Shown: in pieces, positions 37,180 to 48,299 of the stretch
Position numbering within the stretch: the stretch's first letter is position 1
Layout: each line of letters starts with the position of its first letter
Origin: Opacimonas viscosa
GTDB taxonomy: Bacteria; Pseudomonadota; Gammaproteobacteria; Enterobacterales; Alteromonadaceae
Direction of reading: 5' to 3'
DNA: 64,000 bases
Assembly: GCF_024199005.1 (NCBI RefSeq)
Contig: NZ_JANATA010000016.1
Coordinates: forward strand, 1 to 64,000
The notes under the pieces: generated by a model
Database searches by the model: none
What the model saw: only the letters and a program-made list of their open reading frames with translations
Told to the model about the DNA's origin: nothing
Made by a program: the position numbers and the translations under genes

Positions 37180-39207
37180 ATGAATAAATGGAACACAAGC
37201 GACGGTTTACCCATGTTTTCGGAGATACAGCCAGAAGACATCAAACCCACTATCGCAGCGGCAATTGCAGAATGTAAAACTGTGATTGACAAAGTTGTTG
37301 CAGCCAAAGCATCTTCTTTTGCTGATTTGGTGCAGGCGATTGATGAAGTGGATACTGAACTCAGTAATTTGTGGTCACCAGTATCACATATGAATTCTGT
37401 GGTCAGTAATGATGAATTACGCGAAGCGCATGATGCTTGTTTGCCTTTATTATCCGAATACGGCACGTGGGTTGGTCAAAACCAGGGTTTGTACAAATGT
37501 TATCAGGCACTGGCGGATAGCGCTGAATTTACGAGCTTAACCACAGCACAACAAAAAGTCGTGACCAATGCATTACGTGATTTTACATTGTCAGGCGTAG
37601 CCTTACCTGCTGAACAAAAAGCACAATATGCCAAAATTCAAGCTCGTATGTCAGAGTTATCGAGTACCTTTTCGAATCAAGTGCTCGATGCAACGATGGC
37701 GTTTCAAAAGCACATCACGGATGAAAAGCTGTTAGCGGGATTGCCTGAGTCAGCCAAAGCAGCTGCAGCACAAACAGCACAACAAAAAGAACTTGCTGGT
37801 TGGGTATTTACACTTGATATACCGAGTTATTTACCTGTTATGATGTATGCCGATAATGCTGAGTTAAGAGAAGAGTTATACACCGCGTATGTGACGCGCG
37901 CCTCTGAGGTCGGTCCTAATGCTGGTGAGTTTGATAACACTGCGATCATCCAAGAAACCTTACAATTGCGTAAAGAAATCTCTAGTCTGCTTGGTTTTGC
38001 GCATTATGCCGAGCGTTCATTAGCCACGAAAATGGCGCAAACACCAGAGCAAGTGATTGGTTTCTTAACTGATTTAGCTCAGAAGTCCACCCCCCAAGCT
38101 AAAGCTGATTTTGCTGAAGTAGCAGCCTTTGCCCAAGAGCATTATGGTAAAGAGAGTCTCAATGCATGGGATGTTGCATATTACTCAGAAAAATTAAAGC
38201 AAGATAAGTATGCGATCAGCGATGAAGAATTGCGTCCTTATTTCCCTGAGACTCAAGTTGTACCTGGACTGTTTAAGGTAGTCGAAAAGTTATATGGTTT
38301 GACGATTACGCAACGTACCGATGTTGATGTATGGCATGAAGATGTGAAGTTTTATGACATCCATGATGCTGCAGGTGAACTGCGCGGTAGTTTTTATCTA
38401 GATTTGTATGCGCGCGAGAAAAAGCGTGGCGGGGCATGGATGGATGAGTGTCGGGTACGTCGCACGAGAGTAGATGGCACATTACAGTATCCAGTTGCGT
38501 ATTTGACATGTAACTTTTCGGGTCCAGTCGATGGCAAGCCCGCGTGTTTTACGCATGATGAGGTCGTGACCTTATTTCATGAGTTTGGTCATGGGATTCA
38601 TCATATGTTGACCAAGATCGATGTGGCAGGGGTGTCGGGTATCAATGGCGTGGCATGGGATGCGGTAGAACTACCCAGTCAGTTCTTGGAAAACTGGTGC
38701 TGGCAACCAGAAGCATTGGCGTTTATCTCCGGTCATGTCACAACGGGTGAGTCGTTACCCAAAGATTTACTCGATAAAATGTTGGCAGCGAAAAATTTCC
38801 AGTCAGCTATGCAAATGTTACGTCAGCTAGAATTCAGTCTATTTGATTTTAAATTACATATGGCTGCACCAGATGTAGATGTGCAAAGTTTTATTGATGA
38901 GATTCGAGAAACGACAGCCGTCGTTAAACCACCAGAGTTTAATCGTTTCCAAAATAGTTTTGGTCATATTTTTGCCGGTGGTTATGCCGCAGGATATTAT
39001 AGTTATAAATGGGCGGAAGTATTATCAGCAGATGCGTTTGGCGCTTTTGAACAAAATGGCATTTTTGATCGTACTACTGGAGAGAAATTTTTAACGAACA
39101 TCTTAGAAATGGGCGGTAGTCGAGAGCCAATGGAATTATTTGTTGCGTTCCAAGGAAGAGAACCGACAGTGGATGCACTGTTACGACACTCGGGGATTGC
39201 TGCTTAA
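37180..39207 (+). CDS. prlC: Oligopeptidase A (M3 zinc metallopeptidase)
   Basis: PrlC degrades short peptides, including cleaved signal peptides, in the cytoplasm. The 675-residue protein carries the zinc motif His467-EFGH in LFHEFGHGIHHML and the downstream glutamate region WDAVELPSQFLENWCW; the substrate-binding GHIFAGGYAAGYYSYKWAEVL is typical for M3 peptidases. I chose the ATG at 37180, with GAGG upstream, over the ATG at 37138. The glycosylase-like gene follows after 14 bases. Confidence 0.95.
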   Translation: MNKWNTSDGLPMFSEIQPEDIKPTIAAAIAECKTVIDKVVAAKASSFADLVQAIDEVDTELSNLWSPVSHMNSVVSNDELREAHDACLPLLSEYGTWVGQNQGLYKCYQALADSAEFTSLTTAQQKVVTNALRDFTLSGVALPAEQKAQYAKIQARMSELSSTFSNQVLDATMAFQKHITDEKLLAGLPESAKAAAAQTAQQKELAGWVFTLDIPSYLPVMMYADNAELREELYTAYVTRASEVGPNAGEFDNTAIIQETLQLRKEISSLLGFAHYAERSLATKMAQTPEQVIGFLTDLAQKSTPQAKADFAEVAAFAQEHYGKESLNAWDVAYYSEKLKQDKYAISDEELRPYFPETQVVPGLFKVVEKLYGLTITQRTDVDVWHEDVKFYDIHDAAGELRGSFYLDLYAREKKRGGAWMDECRVRRTRVDGTLQYPVAYLTCNFSGPVDGKPACFTHDEVVTLFHEFGHGIHHMLTKIDVAGVSGINGVAWDAVELPSQFLENWCWQPEALAFISGHVTTGESLPKDLLDKMLAAKNFQSAMQMLRQLEFSLFDFKLHMAAPDVDVQSFIDEIRETTAVVKPPEFNRFQNSFGHIFAGGYAAGYYSYKWAEVLSADAFGAFEQNGIFDRTTGEKFLTNILEMGGSREPMELFVAFQGREPTVDALLRHSGIAA

Positions 39208-39221
39208 CCGATAGGTAAGCC

Positions 39222-39920
39222 ATGACCATAGAAACCTATGCGCACTTAGAACAGCGTGCGATCAAAAGAAAAGGCTCAAGAGCAATGCTCGAGAGCCTTT
39301 TAAGTAAGCCTCTTACGGCGGCAGAAATCAAAGCCATTCCAGATGACCGCTGGTTAGCGGAGTTTACCAAAAAAGTCTTCCAATCAGGTTTCGTGTGGCG
39401 TGTTGTACGCAACAAATGGCCTGATTTTGAGGACGTTTTTTTTGGTTTTGCAATCGAAAAAATACTAATGATGCCGGATGAAATGCTTGAGCAAAAAGCC
39501 ACAAATCCAGCGATTATTCGAAACTTAAATAAAGTCAGAACCATTCGAGATAATGCCTACATGATTTCTGACATCCAAGACTCACATGGCTCTTTTGGTA
39601 ACTTTGTAGCTAGCTGGGATCCACTTGATATCACTGGATTGTGGGAGTTTTTAAAGAAAAACGGTAAGCGTTTGGGCGGGAATACCGGGCCATATGCATT
39701 GCGTTATTTAGGTGTGGATACATTTTTGTTGTCCAAAGACGTCGAAGACTATTTTACCCAACACGGGATTATTACTGGCTCTGCACGTTCCAAACGCAGT
39801 CTCAAAGCCATTCAGGATGCCTTTATTGAATGGCAGAGACAATCTGGACGCTCTTTTACCGAGTTGAGCCAAATAGTAGCATTGAGCTGCGGTGATAATT
39901 ACATGGGTTTACAGCGGTAA
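39222..39920 (+). CDS. DNA-3-methyladenine glycosylase I-like protein
   Basis: A 232-residue member of the Tag/HhH-GPD superfamily, which removes 3-methyladenine from DNA. Recognisable stretches are DDRWLAEFTKKVFQSGFVWRVVRNKWPDFEDVFFGF, which matches the Tag core (F-x-x-G-F/L-x-W-x-x-I/V), and IIRNLNKVRTIRDNAYMI. The canonical zinc-binding cysteine/histidine ends of E. coli Tag are not obvious, so it is a more distant member. It follows prlC by 14 bases and is probably cotranscribed. Confidence 0.78.
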   Translation: MTIETYAHLEQRAIKRKGSRAMLESLLSKPLTAAEIKAIPDDRWLAEFTKKVFQSGFVWRVVRNKWPDFEDVFFGFAIEKILMMPDEMLEQKATNPAIIRNLNKVRTIRDNAYMISDIQDSHGSFGNFVASWDPLDITGLWEFLKKNGKRLGGNTGPYALRYLGVDTFLLSKDVEDYFTQHGIITGSARSKRSLKAIQDAFIEWQRQSGRSFTELSQIVALSCGDNYMGLQR

Positions 39921-39982
39921 AACTATAAAATCACCATGAATTTGGTTACAATTGCCTTAAGCATCTATTTGAGTAAATAAAC

Positions 39983-40765
39983 ATGGAAAAGCAAACGCAA
40001 ACACTTAATGCCCCGGATATTGAAAACGGTAAAACGCACTTCGGTTTTAAACAAGTGGATGCGCAGGACAAAGAATCCATGGTCGCTGACGTTTTTCACA
40101 ATGTTGCCGCCAAATACGATATTATGAATGACGTGATGTCTTTGGGTATTCATCGAATTTGGAAGCGTTTTACAATCGATAGTGCAGGTGCCCGTAAAGG
40201 TCAGCAAGTACTAGATTTGGCTGGTGGAACAGGCGATCTTACGGCAAAGTTTTCGCGTATTGTTGGTCCAACAGGTCGTGTCACCTTATCCGATATCAAC
40301 CCATCCATGCTCGAGGTAGGCAAAGACAAGCTGCGCGATATGGGGTTGGTACAAAATATCGATTATGTTGAGGCGAATGCCGAAGAACTTCCTTTCCCTG
40401 ATAATCAGTTCGATATTGTGACGATGGCATTTGGTTTACGCAATGTCACTAACAAATCTAAAGCCTTAGCATCTATTTATCGTGTCTTAAAGCCAGGTGG
40501 TCGTTTGTTAGTGCTGGAGTTTTCTAAACCAACTAGTGAAGGCCTTAGTAAAATTTATGACGCGTATTCTTTTCATTTATTACCAAAGATGGGCAAGTTA
40601 GTGGCTAACGATGAAGAAAGTTATCGTTATCTCGCAGAATCGATTCGCATGCACCCTGATCAAGAAACATTAAAAAGCATGATGGAAGACGTAGGATTTG
40701 AAAATACAACATACACCAACATGACCGGTGGCATTGTAGCACTTCACAAAGGGTATAAGTTTTAA
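39983..40765 (+). CDS. ubiE: Ubiquinone/menaquinone C-methyltransferase UbiE
   Basis: UbiE is the SAM-dependent C-methyltransferase of ubiquinone and menaquinone synthesis. The 260-residue protein has [22 protein letters not shown], the SAM motif [17 protein letters not shown], the acidic loop SDINPSML, and [13 protein letters not shown]. It is directly followed by ubiJ (stop TAA, then ATG), and then ubiB, the standard operon. Confidence 0.97.
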   Translation: MEKQTQTLNAPDIENGKTHFGFKQVDAQDKESMVADVFHNVAAKYDIMNDVMSLGIHRIWKRFTIDSAGARKGQQVLDLAGGTGDLTAKFSRIVGPTGRVTLSDINPSMLEVGKDKLRDMGLVQNIDYVEANAEELPFPDNQFDIVTMAFGLRNVTNKSKALASIYRVLKPGGRLLVLEFSKPTSEGLSKIYDAYSFHLLPKMGKLVANDEESYRYLAESIRMHPDQETLKSMMEDVGFENTTYTNMTGGIVALHKGYKF

Positions 40766-41404
40766 ATGCCACTGCGTCAGTTAGCGGCGGCACTCCTTGA
40801 ACAAGGGTCGAATACTTTACTCAAGCTCGACCCGGAGCACCTACATCTGCTTAAACCTTTGACTGGTCAATCACTGCAGTTGGTTATCACACCTATCCAA
40901 TGGCCTCTAGTATTGTATTTCTCGGCAACGCAAATTGATATTTCTTTGCCTGAGCAACAGTTGGCAGAAGACGCAGTAGATTGTACAGTAGTCGTGGCTT
41001 TATCTGCACTAGACCAAATTCGTGACACCAACAATCTGACCAAACTCATCAAAGCTGATAAATTAGATTTGCAAGGGGATTTGAAAGTCCTGCAAAACCT
41101 ATCCGCCTTATTATCCGAGCTTGATTTAGATCTTGAGAAAATCCTGACAACATATTTGGGACATACTCCTGCTCAGTACACTTTAGCGTTTGCTGAGAAA
41201 GCTAAAACGATGGGAGAGTATTGGTTTGATCAGGCACAAGTAACAGTAGCAGAAGCCTTGGTCGAAGAAAAAAAACTCGTCGCTTCTGCTATGCGGATTG
41301 CTTTGTATTGTGAGGATGTCACTCAAGTAAGATATCAACTCGACCGAGTTGAAGCTCGTATTGCGCTTTTAGAAAGGCAGGCGGCACAGCAGGTAGAAAA
41401 GTAG
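40766..41404 (+). CDS. ubiJ: Ubiquinone biosynthesis accessory factor UbiJ
   Basis: UbiJ has an SCP2 sterol-carrier-like lipid-binding domain and works with UbiK and the soluble Ubi complex. The 212-residue protein starts at the base after the ubiE stop, has the SCP2-like part in residues about 15-115 (LHLLKPLTGQSLQLVITPIQWPLVLYF) and a C-terminal coiled coil (ALYCEDVTQVRYQLDRVEARIALLERQ). Location between ubiE and ubiB is diagnostic. Confidence 0.92.
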   Translation: MPLRQLAAALLEQGSNTLLKLDPEHLHLLKPLTGQSLQLVITPIQWPLVLYFSATQIDISLPEQQLAEDAVDCTVVVALSALDQIRDTNNLTKLIKADKLDLQGDLKVLQNLSALLSELDLDLEKILTTYLGHTPAQYTLAFAEKAKTMGEYWFDQAQVTVAEALVEEKKLVASAMRIALYCEDVTQVRYQLDRVEARIALLERQAAQQVEK

Positions 41405-41509
41405 TCACAAAGTGAGTAAATTCGTAGAATATTGGGTTCGTTGTTTATCACTAATTATGATTGATTAAAGGTATATAGCGGGACAACAAAATAGGAAACA
41501 ACAGCCCTT

Positions 41510-43141
41510 ATGGCAACCAAACGTTTTTATCAAATAGCAAAAGTCGTTCTTGAGTATGGATTGGATGATTTGTTGCCTAAATCTTTTGTGCCTTGGTATG
41601 CCAGATTAGGTCGCTTGGGGATTTTTTGGATCCGCAACAAACACAAGGATAAAAGTCGTGGGGTGCGGGCACGTTTAGCGCTTGAATCTCTTGGCCCTGT
41701 ATTTATTAAATTCGGTCAGATGCTTTCCACTCGACGCGATTTGATCCCATTGGACATCGCAGACGAATTAGCCGTATTACAAGACAATGTACCACCGTTT
41801 TCAGGCGCTGATGCAGAAGCTTCGATTTTACGCTCATTAAACATTACTTGTTTAGACGAATTATTCTGTGACTTTGATCCGGAGCCACTCGCTTCAGCCT
41901 CAATCGCTCAAGTCCACACTGCAAAACTAAAACAAGATAATGCGGATGTAGTGATAAAAGTCATTCGTCCTGATATTGAGCCGATAATTGAGTCCGATGT
42001 AGAATTGCTCCAGTCGATAGCTGTCGTGGTTCAGAAATGGCTACCTGATGGCAAGCGAATGCGCCCGGTAGAAGTCGTTGAAGAGTACCAAAAAACCATT
42101 TTTGATGAATTAGATTTGGTGCGCGAGTCCACCAATGGTATGGCAATCAAACATAACTTCGAAGATTCCAATGCATTATATGTCCCTCATTTTTACGGTG
42201 ATTATTGCACTAAAGATGTGATTGTGATGGAGCGTATTTACGGTATACCTGTGTCCGATATTGCTGCGCTAGAAGCCCAAGATACTAATATGAAAAAACT
42301 GGCCGAACGTGGGGTCGAGGTTTTTTTCACGCAAGTGTTCCGCGATAGTTTCTTCCATGCCGATATGCACCCAGGCAATATTTTTGTCAGTACGGAACAC
42401 CCCGATGATCCATATTATATTGGGATAGATTATGGGATTGTCGGTACTTTGAACGCTGAGGATAAGCATTATCTAGCAGCTAATTTCATCGCATTTTTTA
42501 ATCGTGATTATCGCAAAGTGGCAGAGTTGCATCGCGATTCAGGTTGGGTTCCTGCGGATACTAACATTGACGAACTAGAAACCGCTATTCGAGCCGTTTG
42601 TGACCCGATCTTCCAAAAACCATTAAACGAGATCTCTTTTGGGCATGTCTTATTACAGCTTTTCAACACTGCTCGACGGTTTAATATGGTGGTTCAACCG
42701 CAACTAGTATTGTTACAAAAAACCTTACTTTATGTAGAGGGTTTAGGACGCATGCTTTATCCACAACTAGACCTATGGGCAACTGCAAAACCGTTTTTGG
42801 AAAATTGGATGAACGAACAAATCGGTCTCAAAGCTATGTTGACCAAAATCAAAAATAATGCGCCTTTCTGGACAGAAAAGTTGCCTGATATGCCTGACCT
42901 GTTTTTTTCTACCTTGCAACAATTAAAAGCATTACCTGAACTTCAAGAACAACAGTTCAAAGAGCAACAGGCTCTACAGCGTAAACATCAAAAATCTACT
43001 TTGTATGGTATGCTCGGTTCTACCGGTTTTATTTTAGCGTTACTGATGTTTGCCAACCAAATGCCTATCGAATACGAAGTCGGTTTAGCGATTTTTGGTG
43101 CATATTTTTGGATAAAAGCGATCGCAAAATCGCGCAGTTAA
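41510..43141 (+). CDS. ubiB: Ubiquinone biosynthesis regulatory protein kinase UbiB
   Basis: UbiB is a membrane-bound atypical kinase/ATPase of the ABC1/ADCK family needed for ubiquinone synthesis. The 543-residue protein shows the family's KxGQ motif ([16 protein letters not shown]), the ASIAQVH alanine-rich loop, the catalytic HADMHPGN and IDYGIVG, and two C-terminal membrane helices ([15 protein letters not shown]-type and [12 protein letters not shown]). A 105-bp gap separates it from ubiJ. The PfkB kinase gene follows after 21 bases. Confidence 0.96.
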   Translation: MATKRFYQIAKVVLEYGLDDLLPKSFVPWYARLGRLGIFWIRNKHKDKSRGVRARLALESLGPVFIKFGQMLSTRRDLIPLDIADELAVLQDNVPPFSGADAEASILRSLNITCLDELFCDFDPEPLASASIAQVHTAKLKQDNADVVIKVIRPDIEPIIESDVELLQSIAVVVQKWLPDGKRMRPVEVVEEYQKTIFDELDLVRESTNGMAIKHNFEDSNALYVPHFYGDYCTKDVIVMERIYGIPVSDIAALEAQDTNMKKLAERGVEVFFTQVFRDSFFHADMHPGNIFVSTEHPDDPYYIGIDYGIVGTLNAEDKHYLAANFIAFFNRDYRKVAELHRDSGWVPADTNIDELETAIRAVCDPIFQKPLNEISFGHVLLQLFNTARRFNMVVQPQLVLLQKTLLYVEGLGRMLYPQLDLWATAKPFLENWMNEQIGLKAMLTKIKNNAPFWTEKLPDMPDLFFSTLQQLKALPELQEQQFKEQQALQRKHQKSTLYGMLGSTGFILALLMFANQMPIEYEVGLAIFGAYFWIKAIAKSRS

Positions 43142-43162
43142 ATAATTTAAAAAAGGAAAAGT

Positions 43163-44128
43163 ATGAGTATTGTTTGTATAGGTGAGATGTTAATAGATTT
43201 TGTTTGCACGGATAAAGATGTAGGTCTTGTCGCAGGTGCTAATTATATTAAAAAATCTGGTGGAGCACCGGCGAACGTGGCCGCGACTATTGCTAAGTTA
43301 GGAGGAGCGACGCAACTCTTAGGTGCAGTTGGTAAAGATCCATTTGGACAGTTTCTGATTGATAAAGTGGCCCAGTTTGGCGTCGATACCTCTGGGGTTG
43401 CACAGCTCAGTACACCGACGACATTAGCGTTTGTTTCTTTAGCGGAAAACGGTGAGCGCGAATTCGTTTTTAATCGCGGAGCTGATGAGCTATATGCTAT
43501 TTCTCGTCCCCTAGCCGACGTGTTAAAGCCCAATGATATTCTACATTTAGGTTCAGCCACCGCGTTATTAGGTGGTGAATTAGGTAAAGCATATCAAGAG
43601 ATCACTGATTTTGCGCAGACCCAGGGCAATACGATTTGCTTCGATCCAAATTACCGGATTGATTTGTGGCAAGGCCGAGATGCGGAGTTCAAATCGCTTT
43701 GTGAAGCTTATTTTGCTAAAGCTGACATCGTGAAAGTAAGTGATGAAGAGTTAACCTTCTTAAGTGGTTCACAGGACTATGCTGAGGGGTGTGCGTATAT
43801 ACACCAGTATGGTGTAAAAATGGTGTTAGTTACTTTGGGCGCAGCTGGTTGCTTTATCTCACAAAATGGCGAAAACAGAATTATTCCTGCTTACAAAATT
43901 TCTGCGGTTGATACTACTGGAGCCGGGGATTCGTTTATCGGGGCATTGTTATATAAAATAGCGGAGTTGCCAAAAACGGAAGCTTTTTATGCCGATAGTA
44001 TTGATGAGTGTATCGCGTTTGCTGGCAAAGTAAGTGGTTTGGTTTGTTCTAAAATCGGTGCCATGTCTGCATTACCGAGTCTACAAGAAGTCGAAGCGAT
44101 GCATTTTGAAGTGCACAGCTCAAAGTAG
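43163..44128 (+). CDS. PfkB-family sugar kinase, probably fructokinase
   Basis: A 321-residue ribokinase-family enzyme with the N-terminal CIGEMLIDFV, the GG motif KKSGGAPANVAATIAKLGG, and the catalytic and anion-hole motif VDTTGAGDSFIGALLYKI. This wording is closest to fructokinases that phosphorylate free fructose. It stands 21 bases behind ubiB. A sucrose phosphorylase at 17-18.5 kb would release fructose as substrate, but the genes are 25 kb apart; the link is inference. Confidence 0.85.
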   Translation: MSIVCIGEMLIDFVCTDKDVGLVAGANYIKKSGGAPANVAATIAKLGGATQLLGAVGKDPFGQFLIDKVAQFGVDTSGVAQLSTPTTLAFVSLAENGEREFVFNRGADELYAISRPLADVLKPNDILHLGSATALLGGELGKAYQEITDFAQTQGNTICFDPNYRIDLWQGRDAEFKSLCEAYFAKADIVKVSDEELTFLSGSQDYAEGCAYIHQYGVKMVLVTLGAAGCFISQNGENRIIPAYKISAVDTTGAGDSFIGALLYKIAELPKTEAFYADSIDECIAFAGKVSGLVCSKIGAMSALPSLQEVEAMHFEVHSSK

Positions 44129-44185
44129 ATAACCTTCAGCCCCCCATAAGAACACATTAGGAACTAACTCGAGATAAAGGGAGCT

Positions 44186-45145
44186 TTAAAAATTAAAGGC
44201 ATTACCTTTGCCATAAAAAGCCTCAAATCTTAAGGCAATCCCATAGGTTGCCTTAAAATCTTCTTTTTTGAGCCATAGTACATATGGCTCGACCTCAAAA
44301 AATAGCCATTTTCGTAACGGGTTGCTGCGTAATTTAGTGCTGACTAATACCTGTTCAGTATGCATATTAGGGCGCGAATAGCCACTGAGGTAAAGCGTAT
44401 TTATCCAGGTCGATTGTGGACCTAAACGGGTGTAGCGTTGGGCTTCTAAACGCCATTTAAATTCATTATCCTTATCCGAAAAATACCAGCGATGATTTAA
44501 TCTGTCTAACACTTTTCCGCTTCTTTCATACAGGATGGATGCACCAGCCTCTGTGCCCCAGCGGTCTCGATTGTAGTAATAAGCTTGGCTGTCATACAAC
44601 AGAGTGATTTTTTCATTTATTTTGTAATAGTCTCGGTAAGTAGCGCGGGCAAAAACTTGATCTCTTCGGCCAAAACCGATCCGGTAACTCACATGTGCAA
44701 AGTTCGGACTGAAAAAACGCAAGGCGAGAGTGGTATTTTGTCGTTGTGAATCAATCTCTCTGCTGGTGCGGATATTGTCCTCGAGATTTTCATCTTCGTC
44801 ATCACTGAGCAAGAGATCCACGCGGTTTTTCAATGAAGGCAGGGAAAATTTAATGCGGAAACGTGTGTCAAAGCCAGCTAAGTCTGTTGAGCGAGGTTCC
44901 CAGCCGAAACGAACTTTACCACTTGCCCCAGCCGTTTGCTTTGGGATGTCTGTATCTGAAAACCACCCGTCGATAGCTTGTGCTTGCTCATTGAATGTGG
45001 CGGATAAGGAACGATGCCATTCATCCATCCAGATGGATTGAGCGCCATCTGAATGCGCATTTTGTGTTTCAGCCTGCGTGGTCGCAGAGATACTGAAGAA
45101 TACACAACTCAGCCAGAATATATTCACTAAACATTTGCGTGGCAC
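44186..45145 (-). CDS. Putative outer-membrane protein, unknown family
   Basis: A 319-residue protein with a signal peptide (cleavage near TTQA, residue 25) and a mature part rich in beta-strand patterns (FDTRFRIKFSLPSLKNRVDLLLSDDEDENLEDN, then ALRFFSPNFAHVSYRIGFG) that ends in FNF, an outer-membrane-type terminal aromatic. An acidic loop SDDEDENLEDN lies between early strands. I do not recognise the family. It lies on the opposite strand between pfkB and tatA, where other gammaproteobacteria have ubiB next to tatA. Confidence 0.65.
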   Translation of the reverse strand: MPRKCLVNIFWLSCVFFSISATTQAETQNAHSDGAQSIWMDEWHRSLSATFNEQAQAIDGWFSDTDIPKQTAGASGKVRFGWEPRSTDLAGFDTRFRIKFSLPSLKNRVDLLLSDDEDENLEDNIRTSREIDSQRQNTTLALRFFSPNFAHVSYRIGFGRRDQVFARATYRDYYKINEKITLLYDSQAYYYNRDRWGTEAGASILYERSGKVLDRLNHRWYFSDKDNEFKWRLEAQRYTRLGPQSTWINTLYLSGYSRPNMHTEQVLVSTKLRSNPLRKWLFFEVEPYVLWLKKEDFKATYGIALRFEAFYGKGNAFNF

Positions 45146-45281
45146 TTAAATAAAACTCAAACAGATACGATATACTTACTATATCAAGTTCATCGCAACT
45201 CGTATAATGATTATTGGTAGGTATTTGTCTTAGATCGTGCTAATATTTTGCGAGTTTTACGTTTATAAATAAGGATATTCC

Positions 45282-45518
45282 ATGGGTGGAATTAGTATTT
45301 GGCAGTTATTGATTATCGCATTAATTGTTATCTTATTATTTGGTACAAAAAAATTACGTGGAATGGGTGGTGACATCGGTTCAGCAGTGAAGAGTTTCAA
45401 AAAAGCGGTGAACGAAGATACCAGCGCAGAACAAAAAGATGCTGATTTTGTAGATGAATCACTCGCCGAAAAGAAAGCCGTTACAACAGAAGAATTAAAA
45501 GAAAAGAAAACTGATTAA
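45282..45518 (+). CDS. tatA: Sec-independent translocase subunit TatA
   Basis: TatA oligomerises to form the transport site of the twin-arginine pathway. The 78-residue protein begins [42 protein letters not shown]: a single N-terminal helix, the FGTKKLR hinge and an amphipathic helix, followed by an acidic tail. It is two bases from tatB. Start of the tatABC operon. Confidence 0.97.
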   Translation: MGGISIWQLLIIALIVILLFGTKKLRGMGGDIGSAVKSFKKAVNEDTSAEQKDADFVDESLAEKKAVTTEELKEKKTD

Positions 45519-45520
45519 TT

Positions 45521-45820
45521 ATGTTTGATATTGGTTTTTGGGAACTCTTAGTGATTGGTGTAATGGCCCTGATAGTCTTAGGGCCAGAAAAAATGCCGAG
45601 TGCTATTCGTTCAACAGCACGCACAATTCGCAGCATGAAAAGCATGGCAAATGGTTTCAAAAACGAAATGGAAGAACAACTACGTGTGCATGAGTTGCAT
45701 GAAAACTTGAAAAAAGCAGAACAGCAAGGTTTAAAAGACCTAGATCCAACACTGCAAGCGAGTATGGATGAATTGAAAGCTGCTGCTAAATCAGTGCAAG
45801 AGCCGTATAAAAAACAATGA
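45521..45820 (+). CDS. tatB: Sec-independent translocase subunit TatB
   Basis: TatB forms the twin-arginine signal receptor with TatC. The 99-residue protein begins [26 protein letters not shown], with the Glu in the helix and the LGPEKxP hinge typical for TatB, followed by a long amphipathic and charged helix. Its stop overlaps the tatC start by four bases. Confidence 0.96.
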   Translation: MFDIGFWELLVIGVMALIVLGPEKMPSAIRSTARTIRSMKSMANGFKNEMEEQLRVHELHENLKKAEQQGLKDLDPTLQASMDELKAAAKSVQEPYKKQ

Positions 45821-46596
45821 GCACCTCATCCAATCTCGTTTCCCACCTCTTAGAACTGCGCACTCGCATATTAAAAATGTTATTAAGTGTGTTACTTGTG
45901 TTTGTCGCTTTGGCAATGTTCGCTCAAGACATTTATCATTTACTTGCACAACCCTTACTGGCGGTCATGCCTGAGGGGGCAACAATGATTGCGACAGATG
46001 TTGCTTCCCCTTTCTTCGCGCCATTTAAACTAACCATGGTCGTGTCATTCTTTATTGCGATTCCTTATGTACTTTATCAAGTGTGGGGTTTTATCGCTCC
46101 GGCGTTATATCGCAATGAGAAAAAACTCGTCGCTCCGTTATTGTTATCGAGTACATTACTCTTTTATGCCGGTATGGCATTTGCTTATTTCGTTGTGTTT
46201 CCATTGGCGTTTAGTTTCTTCAACAGCGTCGCCCCAGAAGGGGTGGTTGTTAGTACAGATATCAGTAGCTATTTAAACTTTGTACTGAAAATTTTCTTTG
46301 CTTTTGGGATCGCGTTTGAAATCCCTATTGCGATTATTTTATTGTGTTGGACGGGAGTCACTACACCGAACAATTTACGCGCCAAGCGTCCATATATCAT
46401 TGTGGGTACATTTGTAGTTGGTATGCTGTTGACTCCACCAGATGTGATTTCGCAGACGTTGTTAGCGATCCCAATGTGGCTGCTATTCGAAGTTGGCGTA
46501 ATTATAGGTAGCGTGTATAGTCGTAAAGAGATCGTTGAACCAGATGCCTCTGCTGAGCAGGATGCTGCAGAAACAAAACCAGGAAGTCATTCATAA
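45817..46596 (+). CDS. tatC: Sec-independent translocase subunit TatC
   Basis: TatC is the core receptor that recognises twin-arginine signal peptides. The 259-residue protein has six membrane helices, the N-terminal [16 protein letters not shown] with the conserved LRxR-type recognition region, [14 protein letters not shown] loop, and [15 protein letters not shown]. The C-terminal tail is polar. It overlaps tatB by ATGA. Confidence 0.97.
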   Translation: MSTSSNLVSHLLELRTRILKMLLSVLLVFVALAMFAQDIYHLLAQPLLAVMPEGATMIATDVASPFFAPFKLTMVVSFFIAIPYVLYQVWGFIAPALYRNEKKLVAPLLLSSTLLFYAGMAFAYFVVFPLAFSFFNSVAPEGVVVSTDISSYLNFVLKIFFAFGIAFEIPIAIILLCWTGVTTPNNLRAKRPYIIVGTFVVGMLLTPPDVISQTLLAIPMWLLFEVGVIIGSVYSRKEIVEPDASAEQDAAETKPGSHS

Positions 46597-46598
46597 TT

Positions 46599-46631
46599 GA
46601 GAAAAATGTAAGGAACTTTTCTATTTTTCTC
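46599..46631 (+). terminator. Possible terminator of tatABC
   Basis: GAGAAAAAT and ATTTTTCTC pair over a 15-base loop just after the tatC stop. The stem is AT-rich and the U tract lies inside the stem, so this is a weak candidate. Confidence 0.35.
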
Positions 46632-46667
46632 TCACCAAAACTGATAATAAAAACATTAGAGAATTTT

Positions 46668-48225
<1,558 letters not shown>

Positions 48226-48247
48226 AGACGGTTGATCCGATATTAAA

Positions 48248-48284
48248 CCTCTTGCTTCGCCCTGAAGAAGGACAAGGCAAGAGG
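48248..48284. repeat. Hairpin between converging hemB and TPR genes
   Basis: CCTCTTGC and GCAAGAGG are perfect eight-base arms with a 21-base loop. Possibly a bidirectional transcription end, but without U tracts. Confidence 0.35.
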
Positions 48285-48299
48285 CGTGATACGTCCTTC

